From: Bacteroidota bacterium
GTDB lineage: Bacteria; Bacteroidota; Bacteroidia; NS11-12g; UBA9320
Direction: 5' to 3'
Assembly: GCA_018700895.1 (NCBI GenBank)
Contig: JABIUV010000030.1
Coordinates: 1-36,334 of the forward strand
DNA length: 36,334 bases
Part shown: piece by piece, positions 1 through 9,000 of the stretch
Numbering within the stretch: position 1 is the stretch's first letter
Layout: every line of letters begins with the position of its first letter
Notes under the pieces: model-generated
What the model was told of the DNA's origin: nothing
Databases searched by the model: none
Seen by the model: the letters and a program-made list of their open reading frames with translations, nothing else
Program-made: the position numbers and the translations under genes

Positions 1-509
1 CCAGCCTTGAGCGGCGTTACTAAGTCTACACGCATCATAGTATGATTCACCTTTACGGCATAATCTGCTCCTTTATTATCCTTTACGTGGCCTATGTTAA
101 AACCGCCAGGGAACGTGTGAAACATATTAAAGTACTCATACAGACTCACACCGTCATCCAGCTTCCCTTGTTGTATTTTGAAAGTTTCGGACTCAGGGTG
201 ACGCACATTTTGGTCCAGCTGTATCCATAAGTACTCCAAATCATCGGGAGACACATTGGTATAGGTAATCATTTCTTGGCCATATACACGTTGGTTTTCG
301 TCGTCTAGGCGAAGATCCATTTTGTAATCGGCCGTATTTTGCCAATACTCGTGACCAGGTGCTCCGCTTGCGGTGCGGTACACATTGGGCGTAGGCAAGT
401 CTGGGTCTAACTGGCGAAACTTGTTTTGATTGGTGTTTGGATTTTGAGCTAAAGAGCTAAAACCAATAAGACAAAAGGTGATGCTGAGTATGTATCCTAT
501 TTTTCTCAT
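1..509 (-). CDS. M1-family metallopeptidase, N-terminal part (runs off left edge)
   Basis: The reading frame opens at the ATG whose complement is at 507-509 and stays open to the window edge (169 codons). It begins with a signal peptide (MRKIGYILSITFCLIGFSSLAQ) and continues with a beta-sandwich-like region (YWQNTADYKMDLRLDDENQ, then ENQRVYGQEMITYTNVSPDD) that I recognise as the N-terminal domain of large exported Bacteroidota M1 aminopeptidases. The zinc site (HExxH) would lie beyond the left edge, so the catalytic call is inference from the N-terminal domain only. A near-consensus -7 element (complement of 520-527, TTTCTTTG) sits 11 nt upstream of the start. The nearby DUF6702 gene fits, since I recall the two families being neighbours in this phylum. 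Confidence 0.75.
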   Translation of the reverse strand, partial: MRKIGYILSITFCLIGFSSLAQNPNTNQNKFRQLDPDLPTPNVYRTASGAPGHEYWQNTADYKMDLRLDDENQRVYGQEMITYTNVSPDDLEYLWIQLDQNVRHPESETFKIQQGKLDDGVSLYEYFNMFHTFPGGFNIGHVKDNKGADYAVKVNHTMMRVDLVTPLKA

Positions 510-586
510 AAAAGTGATGCAAAGAAAAGGAAATTGAAGGAATGAAATGAGCAAATAAAAACTTCACGATAGGCATATTCATAGCA

Positions 587-1033
587 ATGCTAATAAAGCA
601 AAGATTTTTGGTAGTTGCAATGCTGTTTCTATTTGTGGCTTGTTATACACCACGCAATGATACTAATGTAAATCTTTCCAAGGAGGAAGCCATGAAAGAG
701 GAATTTCAATCAAAGCCTCAACCCGAATCTGATAGTGCCTTAATAAGAAGTACATTTCTTAATTTTAAAAAGTCATTGCTGACTTTCTCCGCCACAGATA
801 TGACACGGATATCGCAAATGCCTATAAAAGGAGAGTGCGGATATTATAGATTATCTAAAAACGCAAGTACGGGATTAATCACTAAAGAACTAATGCTCAA
901 TAACTGCGAATTTTTGGACAGTATAGAGCTAGCGGTCTTACGCCAATATCAAGTTTTTGCTAAAAATGAAGTTGTGACTTATGATGGGAGACAGTTTGCT
1001 ACAAACCTTTGGGTATCTGGGGATTGCTCTTAA
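587..1033 (+). CDS. small hypothetical lipoprotein
   Basis: A 148-residue protein with a lipoprotein signal peptide: two basic residues near the N-terminus, a hydrophobic stretch and a lipobox ending FVAC, which makes Cys19 the likely lipidated residue. The mature part is polar, starts with an Asn/Glu-rich spacer and contains four further cysteines (C51-C92-C105-like spacing not matched to any family I know). It is divergent from the M1 peptidase and stands alone on its strand, with 217 nt before the next gene. I see no strong promoter motif. I do not recognise the family; an envelope lipoprotein of unknown function is all that can be said. Confidence 0.6.
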   Translation: MLIKQRFLVVAMLFLFVACYTPRNDTNVNLSKEEAMKEEFQSKPQPESDSALIRSTFLNFKKSLLTFSATDMTRISQMPIKGECGYYRLSKNASTGLITKELMLNNCEFLDSIELAVLRQYQVFAKNEVVTYDGRQFATNLWVSGDCS

Positions 1034-1187
1034 TACTCGTGGTCCGTTGGTTGTATAGGCTACATAGCCGAGGAAGATATAGCTGAGTACTCCATTATAT
1101 TTACATTCGAAAAGTTGGATGACACGTACAAACTTACTGCTGTGCACTGTGCAGGTTAAGCTTTTAAAACTAGGCTGTGCGAATTTA

Positions 1188-1218
1188 TTGCTGCCTACAG
1201 CCAAATTCGTTAGATTTG
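1188..1218 (+). promoter_or_regulatory. Bacteroidota-type promoter for the zinc-ribbon/DUF6702 pair
   Basis: TTG at 1188-1190, a 20-nt spacer, then TAGATTTG at 1211-1218, matching the phylum consensus TTG-N17-23-TAnnTTTG. It lies 33 nt before the ATG at 1251, and downstream of the upstream in-frame ATG at 1119, so it supports 1251 as the real start. Confidence 0.6.
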
Positions 1219-1250
1219 TTAATCTTAAAACCAATTTTCAACAAAAACTA

Positions 1251-1517
1251 ATGTGGGCAATATTACTGTGGATACTCTGTGCGGGGCTTGTTGGGATAGC
1301 AGGCTTGGACCGCAAAGGTGGATTTTGGAGAGCGTTCTTAATTGGCCTCATACTCTCACCACTTGTATCGCTAATTTTAGTGACTGGGTCAGCAGCACGA
1401 AACCCAAGAGGGTGTAACCACTGTGGTAACCACGAAAATGAAGCAGAATATTGCGGACTGTGCCATCTAAATTCTGAAGGACTTACACGTGAAGATATTG
1501 CTCATCAAAGCCTATGA
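1251..1517 (+). CDS. small membrane protein with C-terminal zinc-ribbon-like cysteines
   Basis: An 88-residue protein with two predicted membrane segments (about residues 2-18 and 29-47), joined by a short basic loop (GLDRKGGFWRAF), and a cytosolic tail with two CxxC pairs (CNHC and CGLC, 10 residues apart), suggesting a small zinc ribbon. An in-frame ATG at 1119 would add 44 residues, but that extension has no sensible composition and the promoter at 1188-1218 lies inside it, so 1251 is preferred. The stop overlaps the next gene's ATG in an ATGA at 1514-1517, pointing to translational coupling with the DUF6702 gene. Function unknown; the layout resembles small superinfection-exclusion or housekeeping membrane proteins, but I cannot assign one. 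Confidence 0.65.
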   Translation: MWAILLWILCAGLVGIAGLDRKGGFWRAFLIGLILSPLVSLILVTGSAARNPRGCNHCGNHENEAEYCGLCHLNSEGLTREDIAHQSL

Positions 1518-1996
1518 TAAATTTCCTATTAACTTTTGTCTCTATCATAGCCCCCCTACACGACTTTCATACATCGTGGATGAACATGACCTATGATGAA
1601 GGTGCCAAAGCATTTGATGTTACTTGGCGTACTGATACTGAACACTTAGAAGGTGCTATTCAAGCTCGGACTAACAACCCAGAATTTACACTGGATGAGA
1701 TTACGGAGGTGCCAAAAGGTCTCGTGCTTTACCTGAATGAAAATGTAACACTCGACTTGAATGGCAAGAAACAAGCCTTAACCATCGACTTTATAGAATC
1801 TACCTTTGCAGAAACGGTAGTGCATTTCAAACCAATAAAATACCGCCGTAAACTAAAAAGTATGGAGATGAAGAATACGTTATTACTCAAAGCATTTCCC
1901 AATCAGAAAAACATGCTGCAACTCAACTATGAAGGCAAATCCTATAGCATGCTTTTTAGCAGTATGAAAATGTGGCAAGCCTTGGCGATAGAGTAA
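1514..1996 (+). CDS. DUF6702 family protein
   Basis: A 160-residue protein starting with a short hydrophobic segment (MINFLLTFVSIIAPLHDF) that looks like a signal peptide or anchor. The pattern HDFHTSWMNMTYDEGAKAFD followed by a predicted beta strand, TDTEHLE, and a C-terminal NTLLLKAFPNQKNMLQLNYE hairpin agrees with what I remember of DUF6702, a Bacteroidota family of envelope proteins typically about 160 residues long and often encoded near M1 metallopeptidases, as here (the peptidase is 1 kb away on the other strand). Function of the family is unknown to me. It is coupled by a 4-nt overlap to the zinc-ribbon protein upstream. Confidence 0.65.
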   Translation: MINFLLTFVSIIAPLHDFHTSWMNMTYDEGAKAFDVTWRTDTEHLEGAIQARTNNPEFTLDEITEVPKGLVLYLNENVTLDLNGKKQALTIDFIESTFAETVVHFKPIKYRRKLKSMEMKNTLLLKAFPNQKNMLQLNYEGKSYSMLFSSMKMWQALAIE

Positions 1997-2036
1997 ATGT
2001 TTACCGACTAAAAATATCTCATTACCTAACATAAAA

Positions 2037-2044
2037 TATATTTG
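2037..2044 (+). promoter_or_regulatory. -7 element upstream of maeB
   Basis: TATATTTG is an exact TAnnTTTG match 40 nt before the maeB ATG. No clear TTG is seen 17-23 nt upstream, so the promoter is only partly supported. Confidence 0.45.
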
Positions 2045-2083
2045 CCTTCTTACTTCTAGCAGTAGCATAACTTAAAAACAATA

Positions 2084-4351
2084 ATGGATAGTCAATTTGA
2101 CAACGCACTGGATTACCACTCAAAAGGTAGACCCGGTAAAATAGAGGTAGTTCCTACCAAACCTACTCAAACCAAACGCGACCTTAGTTTGGCATACTCG
2201 CCGGGTGTGGCTGAACCGTGTGAGGAGATATACAAAAACCCTCAAGACGCTTATAAATACACTGCCAAAGGAAATCTTGTAGCTGTGATAAGCAATGGAA
2301 GTGCGGTGCTTGGACTAGGAAATCTAGGTCCGCTGGCATCTAAACCGGTTATGGAAGGTAAAGGTGTTCTTTTCAAAATATTTGCCGACATCGACGTTTT
2401 TGATATTGAGGTAGACGCATCAGACCCTCAGAAATTCATAGACGTAGTGAAGGCTTTAGAACCCACCTTTGGAGGAATTAACCTTGAAGACATAAAAGCT
2501 CCCGAGAGTTTCTTAATAGAAGAGACATTAAAAAAGGAAACCAATATCCCGCTCATGCATGACGACCAACACGGCACAGCTATTATAAGCACGGCAGGGT
2601 TACTCAACGCACTGGAAATAGCTGGTAAAAAGATAGACGAAGTACGTGTAGTAGTTAGTGGTGCAGGAGCAGCAGGCATATCATGCGTTAAGCTTTGGGT
2701 AAGCGTAGGTATAAAGAAAGAGAACATCTACATGTTTGACAGAGATGGTCAGGTAAGTGATGACCGCACAGACTTAGATGAGTGGAAAGCCAAGTTTAAA
2801 ACGCCTAAGAAGTATGATAGTCTAGCAGACGCAATGGTTGATGCTGATGTGTTTTTGGGGTTGTCTGTGGGTAATATTGTGAGTCAAGATATGGTAAAAT
2901 CTATGGCTGCAAACCCTATTGTATTTGCTCTAGCCAATCCAAATCCTGAAATTAGATACGACGATGCTCTAGCAGCACGCCAAGACGTGATTATGGCCAC
3001 GGGGCGTTCTGATTATCCTAATCAGGTGAATAATGTGCTTGGATTCCCATTTATATTTCGCGGAGCACTAGATGTACGAGCAACAGCCATAAACGAAGCC
3101 ATGAAACTTGCTGCAGTAAAAGCACTTGCAGCATTGGCCAAGGAACCTGTACCCGATGTAGTACTCATCGCGTATAACAAGCCTGATATGAGTTTTGGTA
3201 AAAATTACATTATCCCAAAACCACTAGATCCACGACTAATTACACGCGTATCGCCAGCAGTAGCCCAAGCTGCTATGGAAAGCGGTGTAGCTCAGCTTGA
3301 TATCACCGACTGGGACAGATACAAAATAGAATTACGCAAGCGTATGGGTCTGGATAACAGGTTCTTACGAGGCATATCGTTACGTGCAAAGCAGAATCCT
3401 CAACGTGTTGTATTTGGCGAAGCCGATAATCCAAAGATCCTAAAAGCAGCTCATCTTGCAAGGGAGGAAGGGAGCTGTATTCCAATATTACTCGGATTTG
3501 AGGATACCATAAGAGCGTCTATAGACGACTTAGGTTTGAACTTGAACGATTGCCAAATCATCGACCCGAGCCGATCACCTGAGCTTGCCGAGAAATACGG
3601 AAAGGTGTACTTTGAAAAAAGACAACGACGAGGACTCACCCTACTTCAAGCTAAGAAAAAAATGCGTCAGCGTACATTCTTTGGTACTATGATGGTGGAA
3701 CTAGGTGAGGCAGATGCTTTTATATCAGGGCAAAGCAGTAGCTATCCCGACACCATACGTCCGGCTTTAGAAATCATAGGTAAGGAAGAAGGTATCAGCA
3801 AGGTAGCGGGTATGTATATCATTATGAGTAAGCAAGGACCACTGTTTTTTGCAGATACTACGGTAAATATCAATCCTAGCTCTGATGACTTAGTAGACAT
3901 CGTAAAGATGACTCAAAAGATGGTAAGCAAGCTACAAATAAAGCCACGTATTGCAATGGTAAGTTACAGTAACTTCGGCTCAGCCAAAGGACCAACCGTA
4001 ACGAATATACAGCAAGCTATAAAACGCCTACATACCGAAAATCCAGAGATTCTCGTAGATGGTGAAATGCAAGCTAACACGGCATTGGATGCTGAATTGC
4101 GTCAGGAGTTATTCCCTTTCAGCAAGCTTGGTGACCAAAATGCTAATGTGTTCATATTCCCAGCTCTAAGCTCCGGTAATATTGCTTACAAAATGGTACA
4201 AAGCCTAGGAATAACAGAGGCTATCGGGCCTGTACTATTAGGATTTAGAAAATCGGTACACGTACTCCAGTTGGGTAGTTCTGTGCGTGAAATTGTAAAT
4301 ATGATAAACCTTGCTGTAGTAGATGCACAGAGTAAGAAGGGGCTTTTTTAG
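2084..4351 (+). CDS. maeB: NADP-dependent malic enzyme with C-terminal phosphotransacetylase-like domain
   Basis: A 755-residue MaeB-type protein that decarboxylates malate to pyruvate with reduction of NADP, feeding pyruvate and NADPH from the TCA cycle. Domains in order: malic enzyme N-domain ([44 protein letters not shown] metal/substrate region, [32 protein letters not shown]), a Rossmann NADP domain ([17 protein letters not shown], then ALANPNPEI), and from about residue 430 a phosphotransacetylase-like domain ([53 protein letters not shown]). The PTA-like part of such fusions usually acts as an acetyl-CoA sensing regulatory domain rather than an enzyme. Length is standard for the family. 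A GNAT gene follows after 19 nt on the same strand, probably in the same transcript. Confidence 0.96.
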   Translation: MDSQFDNALDYHSKGRPGKIEVVPTKPTQTKRDLSLAYSPGVAEPCEEIYKNPQDAYKYTAKGNLVAVISNGSAVLGLGNLGPLASKPVMEGKGVLFKIFADIDVFDIEVDASDPQKFIDVVKALEPTFGGINLEDIKAPESFLIEETLKKETNIPLMHDDQHGTAIISTAGLLNALEIAGKKIDEVRVVVSGAGAAGISCVKLWVSVGIKKENIYMFDRDGQVSDDRTDLDEWKAKFKTPKKYDSLADAMVDADVFLGLSVGNIVSQDMVKSMAANPIVFALANPNPEIRYDDALAARQDVIMATGRSDYPNQVNNVLGFPFIFRGALDVRATAINEAMKLAAVKALAALAKEPVPDVVLIAYNKPDMSFGKNYIIPKPLDPRLITRVSPAVAQAAMESGVAQLDITDWDRYKIELRKRMGLDNRFLRGISLRAKQNPQRVVFGEADNPKILKAAHLAREEGSCIPILLGFEDTIRASIDDLGLNLNDCQIIDPSRSPELAEKYGKVYFEKRQRRGLTLLQAKKKMRQRTFFGTMMVELGEADAFISGQSSSYPDTIRPALEIIGKEEGISKVAGMYIIMSKQGPLFFADTTVNINPSSDDLVDIVKMTQKMVSKLQIKPRIAMVSYSNFGSAKGPTVTNIQQAIKRLHTENPEILVDGEMQANTALDAELRQELFPFSKLGDQNANVFIFPALSSGNIAYKMVQSLGITEAIGPVLLGFRKSVHVLQLGSSVREIVNMINLAVVDAQSKKGLF

Positions 4352-4370
4352 GAGGTAGCCTGTTCATTGT

Positions 4371-4805
4371 ATGACTGTACAAATAGCACCATTCAACTCT
4401 GATTATCATAAAGCTGCCCGAGAGCTACGAGCTGATGTACTGCGTAAACCGTTGGGCCTTTCTGCTAATGATCCTGCATTTAACGATAGAGAATCAGACG
4501 TACATTTTGTTGCGTTGAAAGAGGGTAAGATAGTTGGTATTGTAGTATTGGTGCTAGACTACAAACCAGGTATTGGTAAGCTTCGCCAGATGGCCACGGC
4601 CAAAGAAGTGCGTGGAAAAGGCTTTGGAATAGCCTTAGTAAATGCTCTAGAAGAATACGCAGTAAATAAGGGGCTAATTGGAATCACACTTCACGCTCGT
4701 CAATATGCCGTAGGTTTCTATGAGAAGTTAGGCTACCAGATTACCTCAGATGTTTTCCAAGAAGTAGGTATGGCCCATTTTGTGATGGAGAAAGAGATAA
4801 AGTGA
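4371..4805 (+). CDS. GNAT family N-acetyltransferase
   Basis: A 144-residue single-domain GNAT. The acetyl-CoA pyrophosphate loop is visible as KEVRGKGFGIALV (R-x-x-G-x-G/A pattern), preceded by the usual beta strand (IGKLRQMAT) and followed by HARQYAVGFYEKLGYQ, the typical motif-B helix and strand. The layout resembles small YjcF/ElaA-like acetyltransferases; the acceptor substrate cannot be told. It lies 19 nt after maeB and probably shares its transcript. Immediately after the stop codon the first REP hairpin begins (4806), so that hairpin could also act as the 3' end of this mRNA. Confidence 0.88.
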   Translation: MTVQIAPFNSDYHKAARELRADVLRKPLGLSANDPAFNDRESDVHFVALKEGKIVGIVVLVLDYKPGIGKLRQMATAKEVRGKGFGIALVNALEEYAVNKGLIGITLHARQYAVGFYEKLGYQITSDVFQEVGMAHFVMEKEIK

Positions 4806-4881
4806 GTTCGTGGGGACACGAACACATAAATCTCTGATTGAAACTTCGTCGATAACAGAATCAGTTCGTGTCCTCACGAAC
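4806..4881. repeat. REP-like double-hairpin element, copy A
   Basis: Two 18-nt hairpins in opposite orientation: GTTCGTGGGGACACGAAC (4806-4823) and GTTCGTGTCCTCACGAAC (4864-4881), each with perfect 7-bp arms and a 4-nt loop. The 40-nt spacer holds a conserved core (TCTCTGATTGAAACTT and GATAACAGAA) shared with copies B and C. The unit is the reverse complement of itself in outline, like a BIME built of two REPs. It starts right after the GNAT stop and ends 25 nt before the transposase ATG. Confidence 0.9.
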
Positions 4882-4906
4882 TTCCAACAATTGTATATTT
4901 AAATCA

Positions 4907-5455
4907 ATGACTCCACATACTCGTAAATCATATATGGATGTTTGTGAAGTCTTTTTTTGGACTGCAACTATTAACGACTGGAAGCCTTTATTGTCCGATG
5001 AAACTTGTAAACAAATCATCATAGATAGTCTTCTCTATCTCAAAGAACGAAAACTCATACATATATTAGCTTATGTCATTATGCCTAATCATATACACCT
5101 CATCTGGAAACTAAATGATTATAATAGTAAAGAGCTTCCATCTTCCTCATTTACTAAATTTACGGGACACTAATTTCAAAAGTATTTGAGAGATATTAAT
5201 CCTGCATTGCTGGAAGAATATGCTGTTGACTTTCCCAATAAACGCTATGAATTTTGGCAAAGAGACTCAAAAGCTATGCATCTCTATACCACAGAGATGC
5301 TACTCCAAAAGCTAGATTACGTTCATAATAATCCACTTCAAGAACATTGGAAGCTGAGTTCTACTCCAGAAGAATACCCATACTCTTCTGCAAGATTTTA
5401 TCTCGATGGTTCTGATGAATATGATTTGGTGGAGAGATACGAAGATCATTTTTGA
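4907..5455 (+). pseudogene. REP-associated tyrosine transposase (RAYT, IS200/IS605-like Y1), broken by an in-frame stop
   Basis: A single continuous frame of 183 codons interrupted once, by TAA at 5171-5173. The first part (89 codons from ATG 4907) has the HUH metal-binding motif in AYVIMPNHIHLIWKL; the second part carries the Y1 region KLDYVHNNPLQEHWKL and YPYSSARFYLDG, typical of transposase_17/RAYT proteins, and ends with a C-terminal aromatic-acidic tail. Codon context is GH-stop-FQKYL, where relatives usually have a Gln, so a CAA to TAA change is the simplest explanation. The rest of the frame is intact, which suggests a recent loss. RAYTs normally act on flanking REP hairpins, and such hairpins bracket this gene (4806-4881, 5471-5551, 5583-5659). 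An ATG at 5186 could restart the C-terminal half, but this half lacks HUH. Confidence 0.88.
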
Positions 5456-5470
5456 AACGGACCTGACGAT

Positions 5471-5551
5471 GTTCGTGAGAACACGAACACGTACGTCTCT
5501 GATAGAAACTTCCTTGGTAGCAGAAACGGTTCATTTACCTACGAGCTGAAC
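5471..5551. repeat. REP-like double-hairpin element, copy B (degenerate second arm)
   Basis: First hairpin GTTCGTGAGAACACGAAC at 5471-5488, perfect 7-bp arms. The spacer repeats the core (ACGTACGTCTCTGATAGAAA, then GGTAGCAGAAA). The second hairpin is decayed: only the outer GTTC (5529) and GAAC (5548-5551) remain around ATTTACCTACGAGCT. Confidence 0.8.
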
Positions 5552-5582
5552 TCTCGACTATCTTTGTACATGATTCAAGAAT

Positions 5583-5659
5583 GTTCGTGAGGACACGAAC
5601 ACGTACGTCTCCGATTGAAACTTTTCTTGATAGCAGAAATGGTTCGTGTCCTTACGAAC
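5583..5659. repeat. REP-like double-hairpin element, copy C
   Basis: GTTCGTGAGGACACGAAC at 5583-5600 and GTTCGTGTCCTTACGAAC at 5642-5659 (one G-T wobble in the second stem). The spacer starts ACGTACGTCTCCGATTGAAA and contains TTGATAGCAGAAA, nearly the same as copies A and B. It lies 31 nt after copy B. Confidence 0.88.
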
Positions 5660-5701
5660 CCTAATGCAAGGCTTTTTAGTAGTTGACTATCAGAATTATA
5701 A

Positions 5702-5893
5702 ATTCTGCGGATCGTACTTCTGAATTACAAAAGACGAAGAGCGGATCAATTCTCTAAACTTCTAACAGCAGCAGGACCTATTGAAGTCAATGGCGGTCTT
5801 ATGCAAATCAAAGTATCATTACGCAGAATAAAAGTCTGTTTAGCTGACAAAAAAAACAACACTGTCCTTGTACTGGATGCAAGAATCTTCTAA
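5702..5893 (+). pseudogene. possible remnant of a transposase C-terminus
   Basis: An open stretch without a start codon, from just after a TAA at 5699 to a TAA at 5891-5893. It reads ILRIVLLNYKRRRADQF, SKLLTAAGPIEVNGGLMQIK and VSLRRIKVCLADKKNNTVLV. The pattern LLxxxGxIxxxxxxLxVxL reminds me of the C-terminus of certain DDE transposases, but this is memory only and it may be chance. Its end overlaps the minus-strand lipoprotein at 5840-6073. It fills the rest of the 380-nt gap between the transposase and that lipoprotein; I see nothing else there beyond the REP copies. Confidence 0.25.
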
Positions 5894-6073
5894 CTGAGCC
5901 TCTGGATTATCTGGATAATTAAATAAAACTTTACTATCATTTATCACTAGTTCACCGTTACTCATTGGAGAGAGCCACTCATAAGTCCCGTTGTAAAAAT
6001 TTTGCCGAGAACAAGACATTATTTCAACTGTGACAATTAAAAAGGTACATATAATGCTGAAATTAATTTTCAT
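5840..6073 (-). CDS. short hypothetical lipoprotein, possibly truncated
   Basis: A 77-residue frame starting 5 nt after the purL stop on the same strand. It has a plausible lipoprotein signal (MKINFSIICTFLIVTVEIMSC, Cys21) and a short mature domain beginning FYNGTYEWLSPMSNGELVI, then VLFNYPDNPEAQLEDSCIQY. The end (KDSVVFFVS) comes in a lysine/phenylalanine-rich stretch right at the border with the REP/transposase debris, so the natural C-terminus may have been lost. I do not recognise the family. The close spacing suggests it is read from the purL transcript. Confidence 0.45.
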   Translation of the reverse strand: MKINFSIICTFLIVTVEIMSCSRQNFYNGTYEWLSPMSNGELVINDSKVLFNYPDNPEAQLEDSCIQYKDSVVFFVS

Positions 6074-6078
6074 AAAGG

Positions 6079-9000
6079 TTAAATTTCCTTAAACCACTCC
6101 ACACCGTTCCGAAAAATATCCATAAACTCCATTTCAGGGATATTCTTCATTAGGCCTTCACGGAAACGCTCTGGGTGTCCCATTCGTCCGTAGATTTGTC
6201 CTGTAGCGTCTGTAATGCCTTCTATGCCGTGTACAGACCCGTTTGGGTTGTATGGCATATCCAGTGCTACGTTTCCTTCAAAGTCGATGTATTGTGTGGC
6301 TATCTGTCCATTAGCTGCCAGTTCTTTTAGCATCGCGTCTTTGGCGTAGAATCTACCCTCTCCGTGAGAGAAGGGTACGATGTATTTCTTGCCTTTCATG
6401 CCGCGTAACCAAGGGCTCTTGTCTGATATCACTTCCACGTGTGCCGTTTGGCTAATGTGTCTACCGATGCTATTGAAGGTCATCGTAGCAGAAGTCTCGT
6501 CTAAGTCTCTGATTTCTCCATACGGAAGCAATCCTGACTTTACCAAGGCTTGGAAACCATTACAGATACCCAATACCAATCCACTTCTAGCAATGAGTCC
6601 GTGAACGGCTTCTTTTACCAGCGGGTTTTTGAGTACCGATACGATGTACTTGGCAGATCCGTCTGGCTCGTCTCCTGCCGAGAATCCACCGGGTATCATT
6701 AAGATATTGGCTGCGTTAAGTTCTGTTACAAAAGCAGAAATCGATTCGGCTATTGCTTCTTCACTGTAGTTCCTGAATAGTGCGGTATGCACATCTGCTC
6801 CTGCATCTACGAACACGTGCTCCGTCTCATACTCACAGTTGGTCCCTGGGAATATCGGTATAAAAACGCGAGGTTTATTTACGCTATTCTTAGACCACGG
6901 TTCTATTTTGCTGTCCTTAGACCACGGTTCTAACCGTGGTCTATCTTCTAACTGCGAGCTACCTGACTTCTTGCTTTTCGACGGGAATATCGACTCCAAC
7001 GTTCCTTCCCAAGCAGCAAGTAATTCTGCCGTATCAAACTGCTCGCCATTGATAGTAAGCGAATCACCTTCTGTCTTACCTAGCAATTCATACCCTTCCA
7101 ACTCCGTTGTAGATTCCAAAATCAGACTACCGATTTGCGAAGCGAAACAGTCTAGACCGTAATTGATATTTGCCCCGATTCCGTTGCCTACCATCATTTT
7201 GAATACCGCTGCTGCTAGTCCACCTTCTTTGATAGTTTGAGCCGACACGATATTTCCATCTTTGATGTGTTGATGAACATCTGCATACACCTTATTAAGT
7301 TGGTCGTAGTCGGGTGTGCCACTTGCAGTTGGCTGGTGATTAGCAAGATAGAGGTAGTTTCCTACCGCTTTTATTTCTGGTGAAATAATATGACTACTAT
7401 CTCCCACAGCACAGGCAAATGAGATAAGCGTAGGTGGTACGCTTATATTCTCAAATGTGCCACTCATAGAATCTTTACCACCTATGGCAGCCGTTTCAAA
7501 TTCCAATTGAGCTTCTAATGCTCCAAGCAATGCCTGTAGTGGCTTGCCCCACTTCTCTGCATCTGCTCCTAGTCTTTCAAAATATTCTTGGAAACTAAGT
7601 CTGGCGTTTTTGTGGTTTCCACCACTCGCTACTAGATTGGCTAATGATTCTACTACGGAGTATGCACCCATTAGGAATGGATTTTCATTGGCTATTGTAG
7701 TAGAGAATCCCCAACTAGATATGGCACATGTTGTTGTACTTTTATTCAGTACAGGTATAGTATTTACACTCGCTAAAGCAGGAGTTTTGAGATACTTTCC
7801 TCCTAGTGGCATCAATACCGTAGTGCGGCCTACGTGCGAGTCAAAGTTTTCAATCAATCCTTTTTGTGAAGTGACATTCAGCCCCGAAAGTTCTTTTGTG
7901 AATTGCTCGGCAGTTAGTGGCGTCAATGCTTGGGTCTTAGCGTGAGACTCGCTCACTACCTTGGCCGTCATACTTTTTTGTGTTCCTGCCGTATCTAAGA
8001 ATACACGGTCTAAGTCCACTATCATTTCTCCTCTCCAGAAAATCTGCATTCTACCACTATCCGTCACTTCTGCTACTTCTACGGCAAGTAGATTTTCTTG
8101 CGAAGCGTGGGCAATGAATGCTTCTACATCTTTAGCTTCTACCACTACAGCCATTCGCTCTTGCGACTCAGAAATAGCCAACTCCGTACCGTTTAGTCCT
8201 GCGTACTTCGTAGGCAGTTTATCTAGGTTAATATTCAGGCTATCAGCTATTTCACCTATGGCTACAGACACTCCACCTGCACCAAAGTCGTTACACTTTT
8301 TTATCAGTCTGGTCACTTCTGGCTTGCGGAAAAGGCGTTGTATTTTGCGTTCTTCTACGGCATCTCCTTTTTGCACTTCGGCACTTAGGGTATTGATAGA
8401 CGTTTCGTCCTGCACCTTACTACTTCCAGATGCTCCACCTACACCATCGCGGCCGGTTTTGCCACCTACCATTATCACACGGTCACCTGTGGCTGGAGCT
8501 TCTCTGCGTACCCAATCCTTAGGCACCGCTCCCGCTACGTAGCCTACTTCCATTCTCTTCGCTTTGTATCCTTGGTCATACACTTCGGCTATGTGCGAAG
8601 TTGCAAGCCCTATCTGGTTACCGTAAGATGAGTATCCTTTGGCAGCGGTTTTGGTTATTTTTTTCTGTGGAAGTTTCCCTTCTAGTGTGTCTGCTATGGC
8701 TTCACGCGGATCGGCAGAACCGGTTACACGCATAGCTTGGTATACGAATGCTCTACCACTCAATGGATCTCTGATAGCACCACCTACACATGTAGATGCC
8801 CCACCAAACGGCTCTATTTCGGTAGGGTGATTATGGGTTTCATTTTTGAATAGCAAGTACCATTCTTGTTTCTCACCCTCTACGTCTACCTCTATTTCTA
8901 TGGTACACGCATTGATCTCATCTGTGATTACGAGGTCGTCTAACTTTCCGTTGGCACGCAAATATTTGGCTGCTATGGTGCCAATGTCCATCAGCGAAAT

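Noticed and set aside
938-1234. 98-codon minus-strand frame overlapping the end of the 587-1033 lipoprotein
   Set aside because: No recognisable features, and it covers the plus-strand promoter at 1188-1218.
4806-5659. CRISPR-like array
   Set aside because: The repeats are palindromic pairs around a conserved spacer and a transposase, with irregular distances and no cas genes; they fit REP elements.
7961-8542. 193-codon plus-strand open frame inside purL
   Set aside because: It is antisense to the conserved synthetase domain, has a Ser/Ala/Thr-rich shadow composition and no promoter. The other plus-strand frames between 6380 and 9700 are the same kind of artefact.
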